Counted from the first letter of the stretch, positions 34,820-43,713 are shown. The stretch is 64,000 nt of DNA from an uncultured Litoreibacter sp. (GCA_947494435.1 CANLUY010000001.1:796001-860000); one strand, 5' to 3'. Numbers and translations: made by a program. Notes: generated by a model from the letters alone, not told the origin.

Positions 34820-37461
34820 AAGGCTGGTTGCGTGGCGCGGGGTCGTTGGATTGCAACGATCATCAAGAGCAATAAAAGCGCTGGGATGAAGAAGATTTCC
34901 TTCGCCATGCGATCATTTTCGATCTCGATCGCTTCGATTTGCGCTGGTTCGTCACCATAGAAATCGTAGTCATTTGCAAGCTGGTCGAAATAGGGCGTGC
35001 CGGGGAACGGCTCGTCCAGACGCAGCATGTCGCCTTCTTCGAGGACGGTCAGACCAGCGGCTTCAAGACGTGCGAGCCCTGTGCCCGGCGCTTCCGGCGT
35101 GAGGGTGACTGTCTTGGTCCCAACAATCCCCGTATCGAAATCAGGGGCTGAGATGCGCAGACGTGCGGAGGCACCTTGTGGGAGTTCCTCAAGTGCGGTG
35201 AGCGCCGCGGGGCCCGTCGTCTCGGTGTATTTGTCTTGCCATTGGTCTAACAAGAAGTCCGGTCGGAACAGCATGAAGACGATGACAATCATGACGCCGG
35301 CCTCCCACTTGCGGGTCTTGGCTATGAAATAGCCTTGGGTGACCGCCGCGAAGACGAGCATCGCGATCAAGGATATGAAGAAAACCATCACAGCTTTCAG
35401 TGGCCCGACATCAATCAGCAACAAGTCCGTGTTGAAGATAAACATAAAGGGCAGCAGAGCGGTCCGAATGTCGTAGCTGAAGCCCACGATACCTGTCTTG
35501 ATGGGATCGCCGCGTGATATGGCCGCCGCCGCATAAGCGGCAAGGCCCACAGGGGGCGTGTCATCGGCGAGGATGCCGAAATAGAACACAAAGAGGTGGA
35601 CAGCGATCAGCGGAACAATAAGGCCCGATTGCGCGCCAACGCTGACGATCACAGGCGCCATCAGCGAGGAGACAACGATGTAGTTGGCCGTCGTTGGGAG
35701 CCCCATTCCTAGGATCAAGGATAGGACAGCGACAAGCACCAGAAGGATGATCAGGTTGCCACCTGCGATTGTCTCGATCACTTGGCCGATAATCTGATGC
35801 GCACCTGTCAGGGAGATCGTACCCACGATGATACCAGCCGCACCGGTTGCGACGCCGATCCCGATCATGTTGCGTGCGCCGCTTTCCAGACCGGCAACGA
35901 AATCACGGAAGGCCGTCCCGTAGCTGTTGCCATCGGCTGACGCGGCGAGGTGCGCGTGGCTAGAGCCGCGCATCATTTGCTTCAGGGGACGGTGAGTGAG
36001 TGCCACAATGATCATCACGATTGTCGCCCAGAAGGCGGAGAGTGCGGGTGACAGGCGATCAAGCGTGTCGGTGCGCACCATAAGGTTCCACACGAGTACG
36101 AAGATCGGCAGGGCGTAATACGCGCCACCCCAGAATGTAGGCGTCAAGCGCGGTGCCTCGACAACTTTGGAGTTCGGATCATCCGGCACGACATCGGGGA
36201 AACGTGACGCCACATAGAGCAGGACGAAATAGGCAACGGCGAGCAGCACCAAAGCAGGGTAGATCGTCGTGCCCGGCATCATCGGCTCAAGCAAGGACCG
36301 GAAGCCGATGACCAGCATCGTGATACCCGCCATCACGAAGAAGCCGGTGAGGAAAAGGATCATGATCATGATCACACCGATATGCCGTCCGGGCTTCTTC
36401 AGGCCTTGCAGACCGAGCTTCAGGCTCTCGAGGTGCACGATATAAAGCAGCGCGATGTAGGAGATGACTGCTGGCAGGAAGGCGTGTTTGACGACTTCGA
36501 TGTACGGGATGTTGACGTATTCAACCATCAGGAAGGCTGCAGCGCCCATCACTGGCGGGGTCAACTGACCGTTGGTTGAGGAGGCCACTTCAACAGCGCC
36601 CGCTTTTTCGGGCGAGAAGCCGATGCGTTTCATCAGCGGGATTGTAAATGTCCCCGTTGTGACTGTGTTGGCGATGGAGGAGCCTGAGATCATGCCCGTC
36701 ATCATGGAGGACAACACCGCAGCTTTTGCTGGGCCGCCACGCAACGCGCCGAGAAGGGCAATCGCGACTTTGATGAACCAGTTGCCGCCGCCTGCTTTCT
36801 CCAGCAATGCGCCGAAGAGAACGAAGAGGAAAATCATAGAGGTCGACACGCCAAGCGCCACGCCGAAGACGCCCTCCGTCTGCATCCAGTAATGGCCCAT
36901 GGCTTTGCTGAAGGACGCTCCGCCATAGTTGGTAATGCTGCCTACCCACGCGGAGTAGCCACCGAAGAACGCCAGCGCCAAAAAGGCAGAGGCGATGATA
37001 ACCAGCGGCAGGCCAAGCGAGCGAAACACGGCGATCATCAAAACGCCCATGCCGATGCCGGACATGACGATGTCTGATGTCGACCACAGGCCGGGACGGT
37101 CTGCGATCTCAAACCGGAAGACGACGAGGTACAGGCAGGCCCCTGCCCCCAAGATGACCAATAGCCAGTCATACCACGGGACTTTGTTGCGATGGCCGAA
37201 GATCGGGAAAGCAAGCGTCGCAAGCACAAGCGCGAAAGCGAGGTGCACGAAGCGGGCTTGCGCGACGATGTTTGCAAAGATGCTCATGCCAGTGGCTTGG
37301 GCCAAAACACCGGGGACTTTTGAGGCAATGTAGAGTTGGAAAAGCGACCAAGCGATACATAGACCAAAGATCAGATTTGCCACGAATGGGCCCGCGTTAC
37401 GCGCGCCTGTATCCGCTTCAGCGACCATATCTTCGGCTGATCTGTTTGTGGTGTCGGTCAT
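34816..37461 (-). CDS. TRAP transporter fused permease (TAXI type)
   Basis: 881 residues with many membrane helices. DctM-like core: GVALGVSTSMIFLFVLFGALLEKAGGG, KAAVLSSMMTGMISGSSIANTVTTGTFTIPLMKRIGFSPEKAGAVEVASSTNGQLTPPVMGAAAFLMVEYV, and LGMGLPTTANYIVVSSLMAPV, FYFGILADDTPPVGLAAYAAAAIS. The DctQ portion is the N-terminal ~150 residues. The C-terminal ~150 residues include a predicted soluble stretch (~720-850) and a final helix, longer than usual. Works with the TAXI binding protein encoded upstream on the same strand. Confidence 0.94.
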   Translation of the reverse strand: MTDTTNRSAEDMVAEADTGARNAGPFVANLIFGLCIAWSLFQLYIASKVPGVLAQATGMSIFANIVAQARFVHLAFALVLATLAFPIFGHRNKVPWYDWLLVILGAGACLYLVVFRFEIADRPGLWSTSDIVMSGIGMGVLMIAVFRSLGLPLVIIASAFLALAFFGGYSAWVGSITNYGGASFSKAMGHYWMQTEGVFGVALGVSTSMIFLFVLFGALLEKAGGGNWFIKVAIALLGALRGGPAKAAVLSSMMTGMISGSSIANTVTTGTFTIPLMKRIGFSPEKAGAVEVASSTNGQLTPPVMGAAAFLMVEYVNIPYIEVVKHAFLPAVISYIALLYIVHLESLKLGLQGLKKPGRHIGVIMIMILFLTGFFVMAGITMLVIGFRSLLEPMMPGTTIYPALVLLAVAYFVLLYVASRFPDVVPDDPNSKVVEAPRLTPTFWGGAYYALPIFVLVWNLMVRTDTLDRLSPALSAFWATIVMIIVALTHRPLKQMMRGSSHAHLAASADGNSYGTAFRDFVAGLESGARNMIGIGVATGAAGIIVGTISLTGAHQIIGQVIETIAGGNLIILLVLVAVLSLILGMGLPTTANYIVVSSLMAPVIVSVGAQSGLIVPLIAVHLFVFYFGILADDTPPVGLAAYAAAAISRGDPIKTGIVGFSYDIRTALLPFMFIFNTDLLLIDVGPLKAVMVFFISLIAMLVFAAVTQGYFIAKTRKWEAGVMIVIVFMLFRPDFLLDQWQDKYTETTGPAALTALEELPQGASARLRISAPDFDTGIVGTKTVTLTPEAPGTGLARLEAAGLTVLEEGDMLRLDEPFPGTPYFDQLANDYDFYGDEPAQIEAIEIENDRMAKEIFFIPALLLLLMIVAIQRPRATQPAF

Positions 37462-37498
37462 TCCAATACCCCCCGGAATTCTGCCTTTATCAAAAACA

Positions 37499-37524
37499 CC
37501 AGCGCACCTTATCGGGTACGCTGG
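37499..37524 (-). terminator. Intra-operon hairpin between TAXI binding protein and permease
   Basis: CCAGCG (37499-37504) pairs with CGCTGG (37519-37524), extended inside by ACC/GGT. On the minus strand it is followed closely by five T. It lies in the 92-nt gap after the binding-protein gene, so it could lower permease expression relative to the binding protein. Confidence 0.6.
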
Positions 37525-37553
37525 CGTCTATTTTTTCACATCAGTAGATGTGT

Positions 37554-38525
37554 TTAGTCCATCAGACCCAGCTCTTTATACGCACGTTCTGCACCGGGGT
37601 GCAGGGGCGCGGACAAGCCATCTTGGATCATCTGCTTTGCGTCCAGATTGGCGAATGCAGGGTGCAGACCGCGGAAGTCGTCCAAGTTGGACAGAACCGC
37701 TTTCGCAACAACATAGGCGACATCATCGGAGACATCAGCAGATGTCACGAATGTTGCGCCCACACCGAATGTCGTCGTGTCAGTGTCAGTGCCCGCATAC
37801 ATGCCAGCGGGGATCGTGGCTGTGCGGTAGTAAGGGTTGTCAGCGACCAGTTTCTCAATTGGTGCACCGGTCACGGAGACCAGTTTCACGTCACATGTTG
37901 TCGTCGCTTCTTTGATCGCCGCCGCAGGGTGGCCAATGGTGTAGATCATTGCGTCGATATTATCGTCGCAGATCTGCTTTGCCATTTCAGAGCCTTTGTA
38001 CTCTGTTGCCAGCGCGAAGCTGTCCATGTTCATGCCAAACGCTTCCATGACAACTTCCATTGTCGCGCGCTGACCGGAACCGGGGTTGCCGACGTTGACG
38101 CGCTTGCCAGCGAGATCTTCGAAAGACCCAATGCCGCTATCGCCACGCACGATCAATGTGAACGGCTCAGGGTGAACGGAGAACATCGCGCGCACGCCCG
38201 GGAACGGGTTTTCTTCGAATTTGGATGTGCCGTTGAAAGCGTGGAACTGCCAGTCAGACTGGGCAACGCCAAACTCAAGCTCACCTGCTTTGATTGTGTT
38301 GATATTGTAGACGGACCCACCAGTGGACTCCACCGCGCAGCGGATGCCGTGATCTTTGCGTTCACGGTTCACCAGACGACAAATTGCACCACCTGTGGGG
38401 TAGTAAACACCTGTGACACCGCCGGTGCCGATTGAAATGAATTGTTGGTCTTGCGCAATCGCCGCGCCGCCGAAAGCCATCGTGGCAGCAGTTACAATGC
38501 CGCTTATCGTTTTCATGTGTTTCAT
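37554..38525 (-). CDS. TAXI-family TRAP transporter solute-binding protein
   Basis: 323 residues with signal peptide (MKHMKTISGIVTAATMAFGGAAIAQ). Family hallmark FISIGTGGVTGVYYPTGGAICRLVN, then GIRCAVESTGGSVYNINTIKAGELEFGVAQSDWQFHAFNG and DLAGKRVNVGNPGSGQRATMEVV. TAXI proteins bind substrates such as glutamate or other carboxylates. GGGAG lies six bases before the first ATG. First gene of a two-gene operon with the fused permease. Confidence 0.95.
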   Translation of the reverse strand: MKHMKTISGIVTAATMAFGGAAIAQDQQFISIGTGGVTGVYYPTGGAICRLVNRERKDHGIRCAVESTGGSVYNINTIKAGELEFGVAQSDWQFHAFNGTSKFEENPFPGVRAMFSVHPEPFTLIVRGDSGIGSFEDLAGKRVNVGNPGSGQRATMEVVMEAFGMNMDSFALATEYKGSEMAKQICDDNIDAMIYTIGHPAAAIKEATTTCDVKLVSVTGAPIEKLVADNPYYRTATIPAGMYAGTDTDTTTFGVGATFVTSADVSDDVAYVVAKAVLSNLDDFRGLHPAFANLDAKQMIQDGLSAPLHPGAERAYKELGLMD

Positions 38526-38609
38526 GAAGTACTCCCTAATCTCTTGGCCAGATCTGTGGCCATTGGTTTAACCAGCGTCTTAGATGTGTTGGGGGAAGTC
38601 ACGGAAAAA

Positions 38610-39497
38610 CTAATGTTTTTTTTGCGCGACCCAGTAGGCGTTGTTCTCGATGCGCAGCTTCTCATAAGATCTGATTCGGTCTCGTGCCGGCTCGCCACAT
38701 CGCGTCATCAGAAAGGCCAAGAGCAGTTCAACAACGGCCATCATACCAGAGAAACACCCAAAGTGGTGCGTGCTGAGAACGGACGCCACAAGCGTATGTT
38801 CTGGCTGAAGTTCGGGAGAGACAACCTCTGAGTCCGTAATCAGAAGCAATTTTGCGCCTCTTTTCTTAGCAAAAGCACAGGCTTCGATGGTCTCGCGCGA
38901 ATACGGGGTCACTGTGATTGCGATCAAAACATCCCCCTCGCCCGCATCGTTTAGATCGTCAATCGCGCTGTTTCGGTGGCGTGGTATCAATTGAAGCGAC
39001 GGCAACGCCATGCGTCCGACGTAATGCAAATAATAGGCAACGGCATAACTTGATCTGACAGCAGTCAGATAGACCGATCTTGCTGAAACCAGCATGTCAG
39101 CGACCTGTTCGAGCTGTTCGATATCCTGTTTCTCAAGCGAGTTTTTGACGATTGATAGCGCGTTCTTCGCGGCGTCGCGATAAACCGGACCAAAGCTTGA
39201 TTGGTCAGACACATCGTCCAACCACCCAGTGTCCGCTTGTACATTTGTGGAGGAGAGGAGCGCGTGACGAAACGGTTGGCGAAACGACTCGTAGCTATCA
39301 AAGCCAAGCTTTTTTGCCATCTTTACAAGCGTATAGGTGCTGACATGTGCTTTACGCGCTGTCTTCCTGATAGAATCCAAACCAAAATCTGAAGGGTGAT
39401 CCAAGATGTATTTCGCCGCCGTCCGCATCTGCGGAGGGAACTGAAGGATACCCTCCTTCAATGCATCCGTCGTCTTGGTTTTAAGCGTTGGATCCAT
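38610..39497 (-). CDS. MurR/RpiR-family transcriptional regulator
   Basis: 295 residues from ATG 39497, chosen because GGAGG lies eight bases upstream; an ATG at 39527 would cross the putative operator. N-terminal HTH_6 (~residues 20-75: MRTAAKYILDHPSDFGLDSIRKTARKAHVSTYTLVKMAKKLGFDSYESFRQPF) and C-terminal SIS domain (~130-270: VYLTAVRSSYAVAYYLHYVGRM; VLIAITVTPYSRETIEACAFAKKRGAKLLLITDSE). Divergent from the aminotransferase and upstream of the TRAP genes, so it probably controls both. Confidence 0.9.
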   Translation of the reverse strand: MDPTLKTKTTDALKEGILQFPPQMRTAAKYILDHPSDFGLDSIRKTARKAHVSTYTLVKMAKKLGFDSYESFRQPFRHALLSSTNVQADTGWLDDVSDQSSFGPVYRDAAKNALSIVKNSLEKQDIEQLEQVADMLVSARSVYLTAVRSSYAVAYYLHYVGRMALPSLQLIPRHRNSAIDDLNDAGEGDVLIAITVTPYSRETIEACAFAKKRGAKLLLITDSEVVSPELQPEHTLVASVLSTHHFGCFSGMMAVVELLLAFLMTRCGEPARDRIRSYEKLRIENNAYWVAQKKH

Positions 39498-39520
39498 ACG
39501 AATCGCCTCCAAAAACAGAG

Positions 39521-39534
39521 ATAACATATGTTAT
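39521..39534. promoter_or_regulatory. Perfect 14-bp palindrome, likely RpiR-family operator
   Basis: ATAACATATGTTAT is a perfect palindrome in the 112-bp gap between the RpiR-type gene and the divergent aminotransferase gene, 24 bases ahead of the regulator start. Symmetry and placement suit autoregulation plus control of the aminotransferase. Binding is inferred. Confidence 0.6.
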
Positions 39535-39609
39535 TCATTGGTACGATTGACTTTGATTGTAATTCCTTCCTGAAATGCAAGCAGGCTTTTCACCCAGAAA
39601 GGGTATGTC

Positions 39610-40932
39610 ATGAACCACGTCTTCCCACGCCAAATCACGGCACCTCCTGTCAAAGCGGTGTCCAGTGATGGCTGCTACATCACCGATGAACATGGGAAAC
39701 GCTATTTGGACGGTTCGGGTGGTGCGGCAGTGTCTTGCCTGGGTCACGGAGACCCGGAGGTCATCGCCGCAATCGAAGCGCAAGCAAAGCAATTGGCATT
39801 TGCACATACTGGCTTTTTCACAAGCGACCCCGCAGAAGAACTGGCAGACCTGCTGATTGCGGAAGCACCGGGCGACTTGGACCGTGTCTATTTCGTCTCC
39901 GGCGGATCGGAAGCGGTAGAAGCTTCACTTAAATTGGCGCGGCAATTTCATGTCGAAAACGGCGAGCCACAACGGCGGCACATCATCGCCCGCAGACAAA
40001 GCTATCACGGAAACACGTTGGGCGCGTTAGCAACCGGGGGCAACCAGTGGCGCCGCGCGCAGTTTGAACCGATTCTGATGAACGTATCCCATATTGCGCC
40101 CTGTTACGCCTATGTGGATCAACATCCGGATGAGACAGCCTTCGACTACGGAAAACGAGCAGCCCAAGACCTTGAAGATGAAATCCTGCGGCTGGGTCCT
40201 GATCAGGTGATGGCCTTCGTTGCGGAGCCTGTTGTCGGCGCCACGATGGGGGCTGTTCCAGCGGTTGAGGGATACTTCAAGCGTATCCGTGAGATTTGCA
40301 GCACCTATGGTGTTCTTCTGATCCTCGATGAGGTTATGTGCGGCATGGGGCGCACCGGTCACATGTTCGCATGTGATGCAGACGACGTCGTCCCAGATAT
40401 TCTGTGTATCGCGAAAGGTCTTGGCGCAGGGTATCAACCTATTGGCGCAATGCTTTGCTCAAAGGCTATTTATGGTGTCATCGGCCACGGCTCCGGACTA
40501 TTCCAACACGGCCACACCTATCTTGGCCACCCGGTTGCCTGCGCCGCCGGTGTCGCTGTTGTGAAAGCAATTCAAGAGCGAGAGCTGATTGCAGCAGTCA
40601 ATCAAAGGTCTGTCGAATTGTTCGATGCGTTGGCAAGTACGTTCTCCCAAAACCCTCATATCGGAGACATCCGCGGTCGCGGGCTTTTCGCGGGTCTTGA
40701 AATTGTTGCGGACCGCGAGGGCAAACACCCCTTTGATCCGGTTCAAAAGACTGCAGCACGCATCAAGGCCTCCGCATTTGAGGCCGGGTTGATTTGCTAC
40801 CCCATGAGCGGAACGCGGGATGGCAAACTCGGCGACCACATCCTGCTCGCCCCGCCGTTTATCTACGAAACTTCCCACATAGATGAACTTGTCAGCAAAC
40901 TGTCCCAAGCAATCGAAACGGTCATCCCATAG
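39610..40932 (+). CDS. Class III PLP-dependent aminotransferase
   Basis: 440 residues. YLDGSGGAAVSCLGHGDPEVIAAI, FVSGGSEAVEASLKLARQ, ARRQSYHGNTLGALATGG, LLILDEVMCGMGRTGHMFA and the PLP lysine in DILCIAKGLGAGYQPIGAML are all typical of the omega-aminotransferase group. Transfers an amino group from an amine or omega-amino acid to pyruvate or 2-oxoglutarate. Regulated presumably by the divergent RpiR gene; the TRAP-TAXI system may import its substrate. Ends eight bases before the left island boundary. Confidence 0.93.
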   Translation: MNHVFPRQITAPPVKAVSSDGCYITDEHGKRYLDGSGGAAVSCLGHGDPEVIAAIEAQAKQLAFAHTGFFTSDPAEELADLLIAEAPGDLDRVYFVSGGSEAVEASLKLARQFHVENGEPQRRHIIARRQSYHGNTLGALATGGNQWRRAQFEPILMNVSHIAPCYAYVDQHPDETAFDYGKRAAQDLEDEILRLGPDQVMAFVAEPVVGATMGAVPAVEGYFKRIREICSTYGVLLILDEVMCGMGRTGHMFACDADDVVPDILCIAKGLGAGYQPIGAMLCSKAIYGVIGHGSGLFQHGHTYLGHPVACAAGVAVVKAIQERELIAAVNQRSVELFDALASTFSQNPHIGDIRGRGLFAGLEIVADREGKHPFDPVQKTAARIKASAFEAGLICYPMSGTRDGKLGDHILLAPPFIYETSHIDELVSKLSQAIETVIP

Positions 40933-40939
40933 GCCCCCA

Positions 40940-40986
40940 TGGTGACCCCGGCAGGATTCGAACCTGCAACCTGCCCCTTAGGAGGG
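40940..40986. repeat. Left attachment repeat (displaced 3' part of tRNA-Arg)
   Basis: Copy of the tRNA-Arg 3' part from the anticodon loop through CCA, on the minus strand. It is identical to 61477-61519 over 43 bases; beyond that the base before CCA is A (tRNA sense) instead of G. There is no tRNA 5' half, so it is not a functional tRNA. By the usual logic of tRNA integration it is the original chromosomal 3' end displaced by the element. Confidence 0.9.
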
Positions 40987-41000
40987 AACCGTTCATAGCG

Positions 41001-42095
41001 CTATTCCTTCTGTGATTTCTTGCTCTTGTGTGTTTGTACAGTGTCCGCCTGTACGTGAATTGTACGAAAACGGGCTCTGACATCGGCCTCATCCGTCTCT
41101 GCATGGGCGTGGATGCGCATGGGCAAATTGGGGTCAGACCAGCGGCCTGCCTTAGCTGCCGTGACAGGATCGACGCCTTGACGCACGACCAATTCAGTGA
41201 AGAAACCATGCCGTCCGGCAGGGTGCGCCGAGAGGTACGGGATGCCCGCGCACTTGCAAATCGTCTTCCACCGCGTGTTGTAGCCCGTCGAGCTTCCGTA
41301 TCCGAAAACACGCGGCTTCATGAACTTGCCGGTCTTCCGGTTCTTGGGACGCTTCGGCGGCAATGCCAGCAACTCGTCCATCATCTGCGGCGAAACGGTG
41401 ATCCAACTTTCCGGATGGCCCTTCTGCGCCTTCACCCTGACCTTGTTCTCAGCGGGACGCAGATCGTCAGGCTCAATCGAGACAGCCTGATCGATCCGCG
41501 CCGCTGTCTCGAACATGAACCGGACCAAAGCGGCATTGTACGGATCAGCGGCTCGGCAGAAGGCTTCGATCCACTCCTTGTCGGCAGGCTTGCGTTCCAC
41601 GCGGCTGATCTTCCCCCGCCGATTGTCCTGAGCGATCCGCTCGAACTTGTCATACGGCTTTACCCGGATCAGAGGCGTGCCTTCCAGCTCGTGCGCGTTA
41701 TTGATGACCGCACTCGCAGGCGTCACGATCTCGCGCCACCATGTATCAGTCGATGCCTTCGGCTTCAGCTTCGGCCCTAATCCTTTGAGAAGCGCACCAG
41801 AGATCGCGCCCAAAGGCATGTCACCGATCTCTTCTACTATCGGGATCAATTGCTTCGCGGTTTTGGGAGAGGCATTGTAAAGCATGATCGCATCCGAGAA
41901 CGTCTTGCTCGGCTCATCGCCGACAACATGGCGACGTATCTGAAGCTCGGTCTCGCGGTTTATCCAGTCCCGTGCGCCCGCTTCTGTAGATGCCTTAGTG
42001 CTTCGCCGGTATGGGCCTGCGATTGGCCTGCCGTTGTACTCGACCCAGCCCTTAGCCCAGTAGAAGCGACCCCTCTTGTAGATTTGGAGCGGCAT
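41001..42095 (-). CDS. int: Tyrosine recombinase (integrase), catalytic Tyr apparently replaced by His
   Basis: 364 residues. N-terminal arm/core region, then a catalytic domain with Arg in FETAARIDQAV (~R200), the HxxGRH-type box SAHPAGRHGFFTEL (~residues 289-302) and AGRWSDPN. The place where the nucleophilic Tyr is expected reads PMRIHAHAE, with His329 (codon CAC) where related proteins have IYAHA; TAC to CAC is one transition. The gene ends 14 bases from the left attachment repeat, as expected for the element's integrase. Family call is firm; activity is doubtful. Confidence 0.9.
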   Translation of the reverse strand: MPLQIYKRGRFYWAKGWVEYNGRPIAGPYRRSTKASTEAGARDWINRETELQIRRHVVGDEPSKTFSDAIMLYNASPKTAKQLIPIVEEIGDMPLGAISGALLKGLGPKLKPKASTDTWWREIVTPASAVINNAHELEGTPLIRVKPYDKFERIAQDNRRGKISRVERKPADKEWIEAFCRAADPYNAALVRFMFETAARIDQAVSIEPDDLRPAENKVRVKAQKGHPESWITVSPQMMDELLALPPKRPKNRKTGKFMKPRVFGYGSSTGYNTRWKTICKCAGIPYLSAHPAGRHGFFTELVVRQGVDPVTAAKAGRWSDPNLPMRIHAHAETDEADVRARFRTIHVQADTVQTHKSKKSQKE

Positions 42096-42307
42096 GCCTG
42101 GCCTCCTTCAAATATCTTGTCGATTTGAGCAGGCGTAATCAGCATCGTCCGCCCAAGGCGGTAGAATGCCCCGGTCTCATTTGCTCGCTCGCGAAGTGTA
42201 CGCTCGGAAATCTCGATGCCCAGGTCACCCATGAGCTCAACCCACTCTTCCGGCTTTTTACCTAGAGCCAATATTTGAGAACTGTTAGCATACTCTTCAT
42301 TCGACAT
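41960..42307 (-). CDS. Small DNA-binding protein, possible excisionase
   Basis: 115 residues. The N-terminal ~65 residues have a winged-helix/MerR-like look (ILALGKKPEEWVELMGDLGIEISERTLRERANETGAFYRLGRTMLITPAQIDKIF), as in excisionases. The last ~45 residues are read across the start of the integrase gene in another frame and are low in pattern, so the tail may be tolerated read-through. GGGAG precedes the ATG, lying in the end of the upstream gene. Probably directs recombination with the integrase. Confidence 0.6.
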   Translation of the reverse strand: MSNEEYANSSQILALGKKPEEWVELMGDLGIEISERTLRERANETGAFYRLGRTMLITPAQIDKIFEGGQACRSKSTRGVASTGLRAGSSTTAGQSQAHTGEALRHLQKRAHGTG

Positions 42308-42310
42308 TGC

Positions 42311-42529
42311 TTAGCTCCCTCTTCCCGAGTTTGCTGATTTAGGTTCGGCTTTCACCGTGAAGTCGGCGACATACTTTTCCCAAGCCCCAGTGGGGATTTT
42401 CGGATTCCTTTTCCCAGGAGCAGTGAAAATGTGATCCAGCATGTCCTCGCGGATCAAGTAGCGAACGTTGGTCACAGGAATACCGATGCGCTCAGCAAGT
42501 TCTTTAGGTGTTTCAAGGAATTTCGTCAT
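42311..42529 (-). CDS. Small helix-turn-helix protein
   Basis: 72 residues: MTKFLETPKELAERIGIPVTNVRYLIREDMLDHIFTAPGKRNPKIPTGAWEKYVADF. This is an excisionase/MerR-type single HTH with a short basic wing. Its stop lies three bases before the next gene start, forming an operon with the excisionase-like and integrase genes. Likely a recombination directionality or regulatory factor. Confidence 0.7.
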   Translation of the reverse strand: MTKFLETPKELAERIGIPVTNVRYLIREDMLDHIFTAPGKRNPKIPTGAWEKYVADFTVKAEPKSANSGRGS

Positions 42530-42642
42530 GCGTCACCTCTGGTTCGTGTAACCACAAAACGGGGCTGATTTTTCTCTTTTGCCTTCATGATTGAACAAAA
42601 GTACGCTGAATTAATGAGAATCGAGCGCATCGCCACGAATCT

Positions 42643-42667
42643 TGGTCATATATCTCATATATAACCA
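42643..42667. promoter_or_regulatory. 25-bp inverted repeat in the divergent promoter region of the element
   Basis: TGGT-n-ATATAT and its complement ATATAT-n-ACCA flank a three-base centre (42654-42656). It lies 37 bases before the repressor gene, in the 174-bp gap between the integrase/excisionase operon and that gene. It is a good candidate operator for the XRE repressor. Confidence 0.6.
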
Positions 42668-42703
42668 GCATTGTGGTCAATGCAACTAACTTTAAGGTAG
42701 TTC

Positions 42704-43138
42704 ATGACAGTTTCAGGCCTCGGAGAGCGTTTGTCGGCGGTAAGACGCCAAGAAAAACTCTCGCAAGAAGAGATGGCGGAAAGGCTGGGGGTTAGCCGAA
42801 GCGCTTATCAGTACTACGAAAGAGGCGAGCGCGACTTGACCGGTTCACTACTTTTGAGGATTTTGGAGACGTTTGGTGTCGACCCCCTATGGATACTTGA
42901 AGGCGATTCTGAGGCTGGAATGAATAGCCGTGAGCGTGAGATATCCCAAGCATACCGAGCCATCGGTTTGGCAGTAGAAAACCGCATAAATGAATCCAGC
43001 ATCGTCGTTTCCGCCGATAAGAAGTGGGATGCTATCGACTTCCTCTTCGCAGAGTTTCTCGAGGCTGAGCGGTCGCAACCAGTTGAGGCTGCACCTGATG
43101 CTCACCGCATCGACAGCATATTGAGGTTGGTGGCATGA
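42704..43138 (+). CDS. XRE-family (CI-like) repressor
   Basis: 144 residues. Classical lambda-Cro/CI HTH at residues ~6-60 (GLGERLSAVRRQEKLSQEEMAERLGVSRSAYQYYERGERDLTGSLLLRILETFGVDPLWIL). The remaining ~80 residues are helical and have no peptidase site. Divergent from the integrase operon, with a palindrome between. Its stop overlaps the next gene by ATGA. Probably keeps the element quiet; might also control the downstream defence operon on the same strand. Confidence 0.9.
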   Translation: MTVSGLGERLSAVRRQEKLSQEEMAERLGVSRSAYQYYERGERDLTGSLLLRILETFGVDPLWILEGDSEAGMNSREREISQAYRAIGLAVENRINESSIVVSADKKWDAIDFLFAEFLEAERSQPVEAAPDAHRIDSILRLVA

Positions 43139-43713
43139 GATACAACGACCACCTCCCCTCGAATGTCCATGTTCTTAGGCCCCGCAAGCTGGCGCCGGCT
43201 GATCGTTTGGACCAATTTCTCGAAAAGCATGCACTTACAGCTGATGAAGCTGCGGCGAGAATTGATCCCACGCGCCCCAAGACACCAGGGATTAACGCAA
43301 TAATCTGTGCATCATGCAGTCAGGCGGAGTACATCGCTCGTGACTACTGCAGATGTGGGCACTATCTACGCGGCCAGCTAGAAGATGAGTTTTTGGCATG
43401 GGAAGAACAAATCCAAGCGGATCACACCCAACTTGCCAACGTCACAGCCGAGAAACTAAAGCCGCTTCGCTTCGTCTTCTTGGCAAGCTCGCCGATCATA
43501 GTGGTTCCAATGCTTTATCTCGCCTTCTGGGCCGAAGGGTTTTCAGTTCATCCAATCCTTTGGATGATGGCTGGTGTCGCACTTTTGGGAGCAGCTGCGG
43601 TGATTGAGCGGGTCCTGCAAAGACCAGTCGATACTAGCATGCAGTTTTTGGATACCTATACGTTCGAATCCTTTGTCGAGGACAGATTTTTCCGGCTAAA
43701 AGTGCAGGGTTAG
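43135..43713 (+). CDS. Zinc-ribbon membrane protein of unknown function
   Basis: 192 residues, translationally coupled to the XRE repressor (four-base overlap). N-terminal ~60 residues are polar, then ICASCSQAEYIARDYCRCGHYL, a four-Cys zinc ribbon (CxxC...CxC), a coiled stretch (LEDEFLAWEEQIQADHTQLANVTAEKL), and two membrane helices (~residues 114-133 and ~137-160). I do not recognise a named family. Coupling suggests it modulates the repressor from the membrane or guards the operon; this is inference. 88 bases before the nuclease-like gene. Confidence 0.75.
   Translation: MRYNDHLPSNVHVLRPRKLAPADRLDQFLEKHALTADEAAARIDPTRPKTPGINAIICASCSQAEYIARDYCRCGHYLRGQLEDEFLAWEEQIQADHTQLANVTAEKLKPLRFVFLASSPIIVVPMLYLAFWAEGFSVHPILWMMAGVALLGAAAVIERVLQRPVDTSMQFLDTYTFESFVEDRFFRLKVQG

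Noticed and set aside
40940-40986. Second tRNA-Arg gene
   Set aside because: Only the 3' part is present; no acceptor 5' strand or D arm. It is the attachment repeat.
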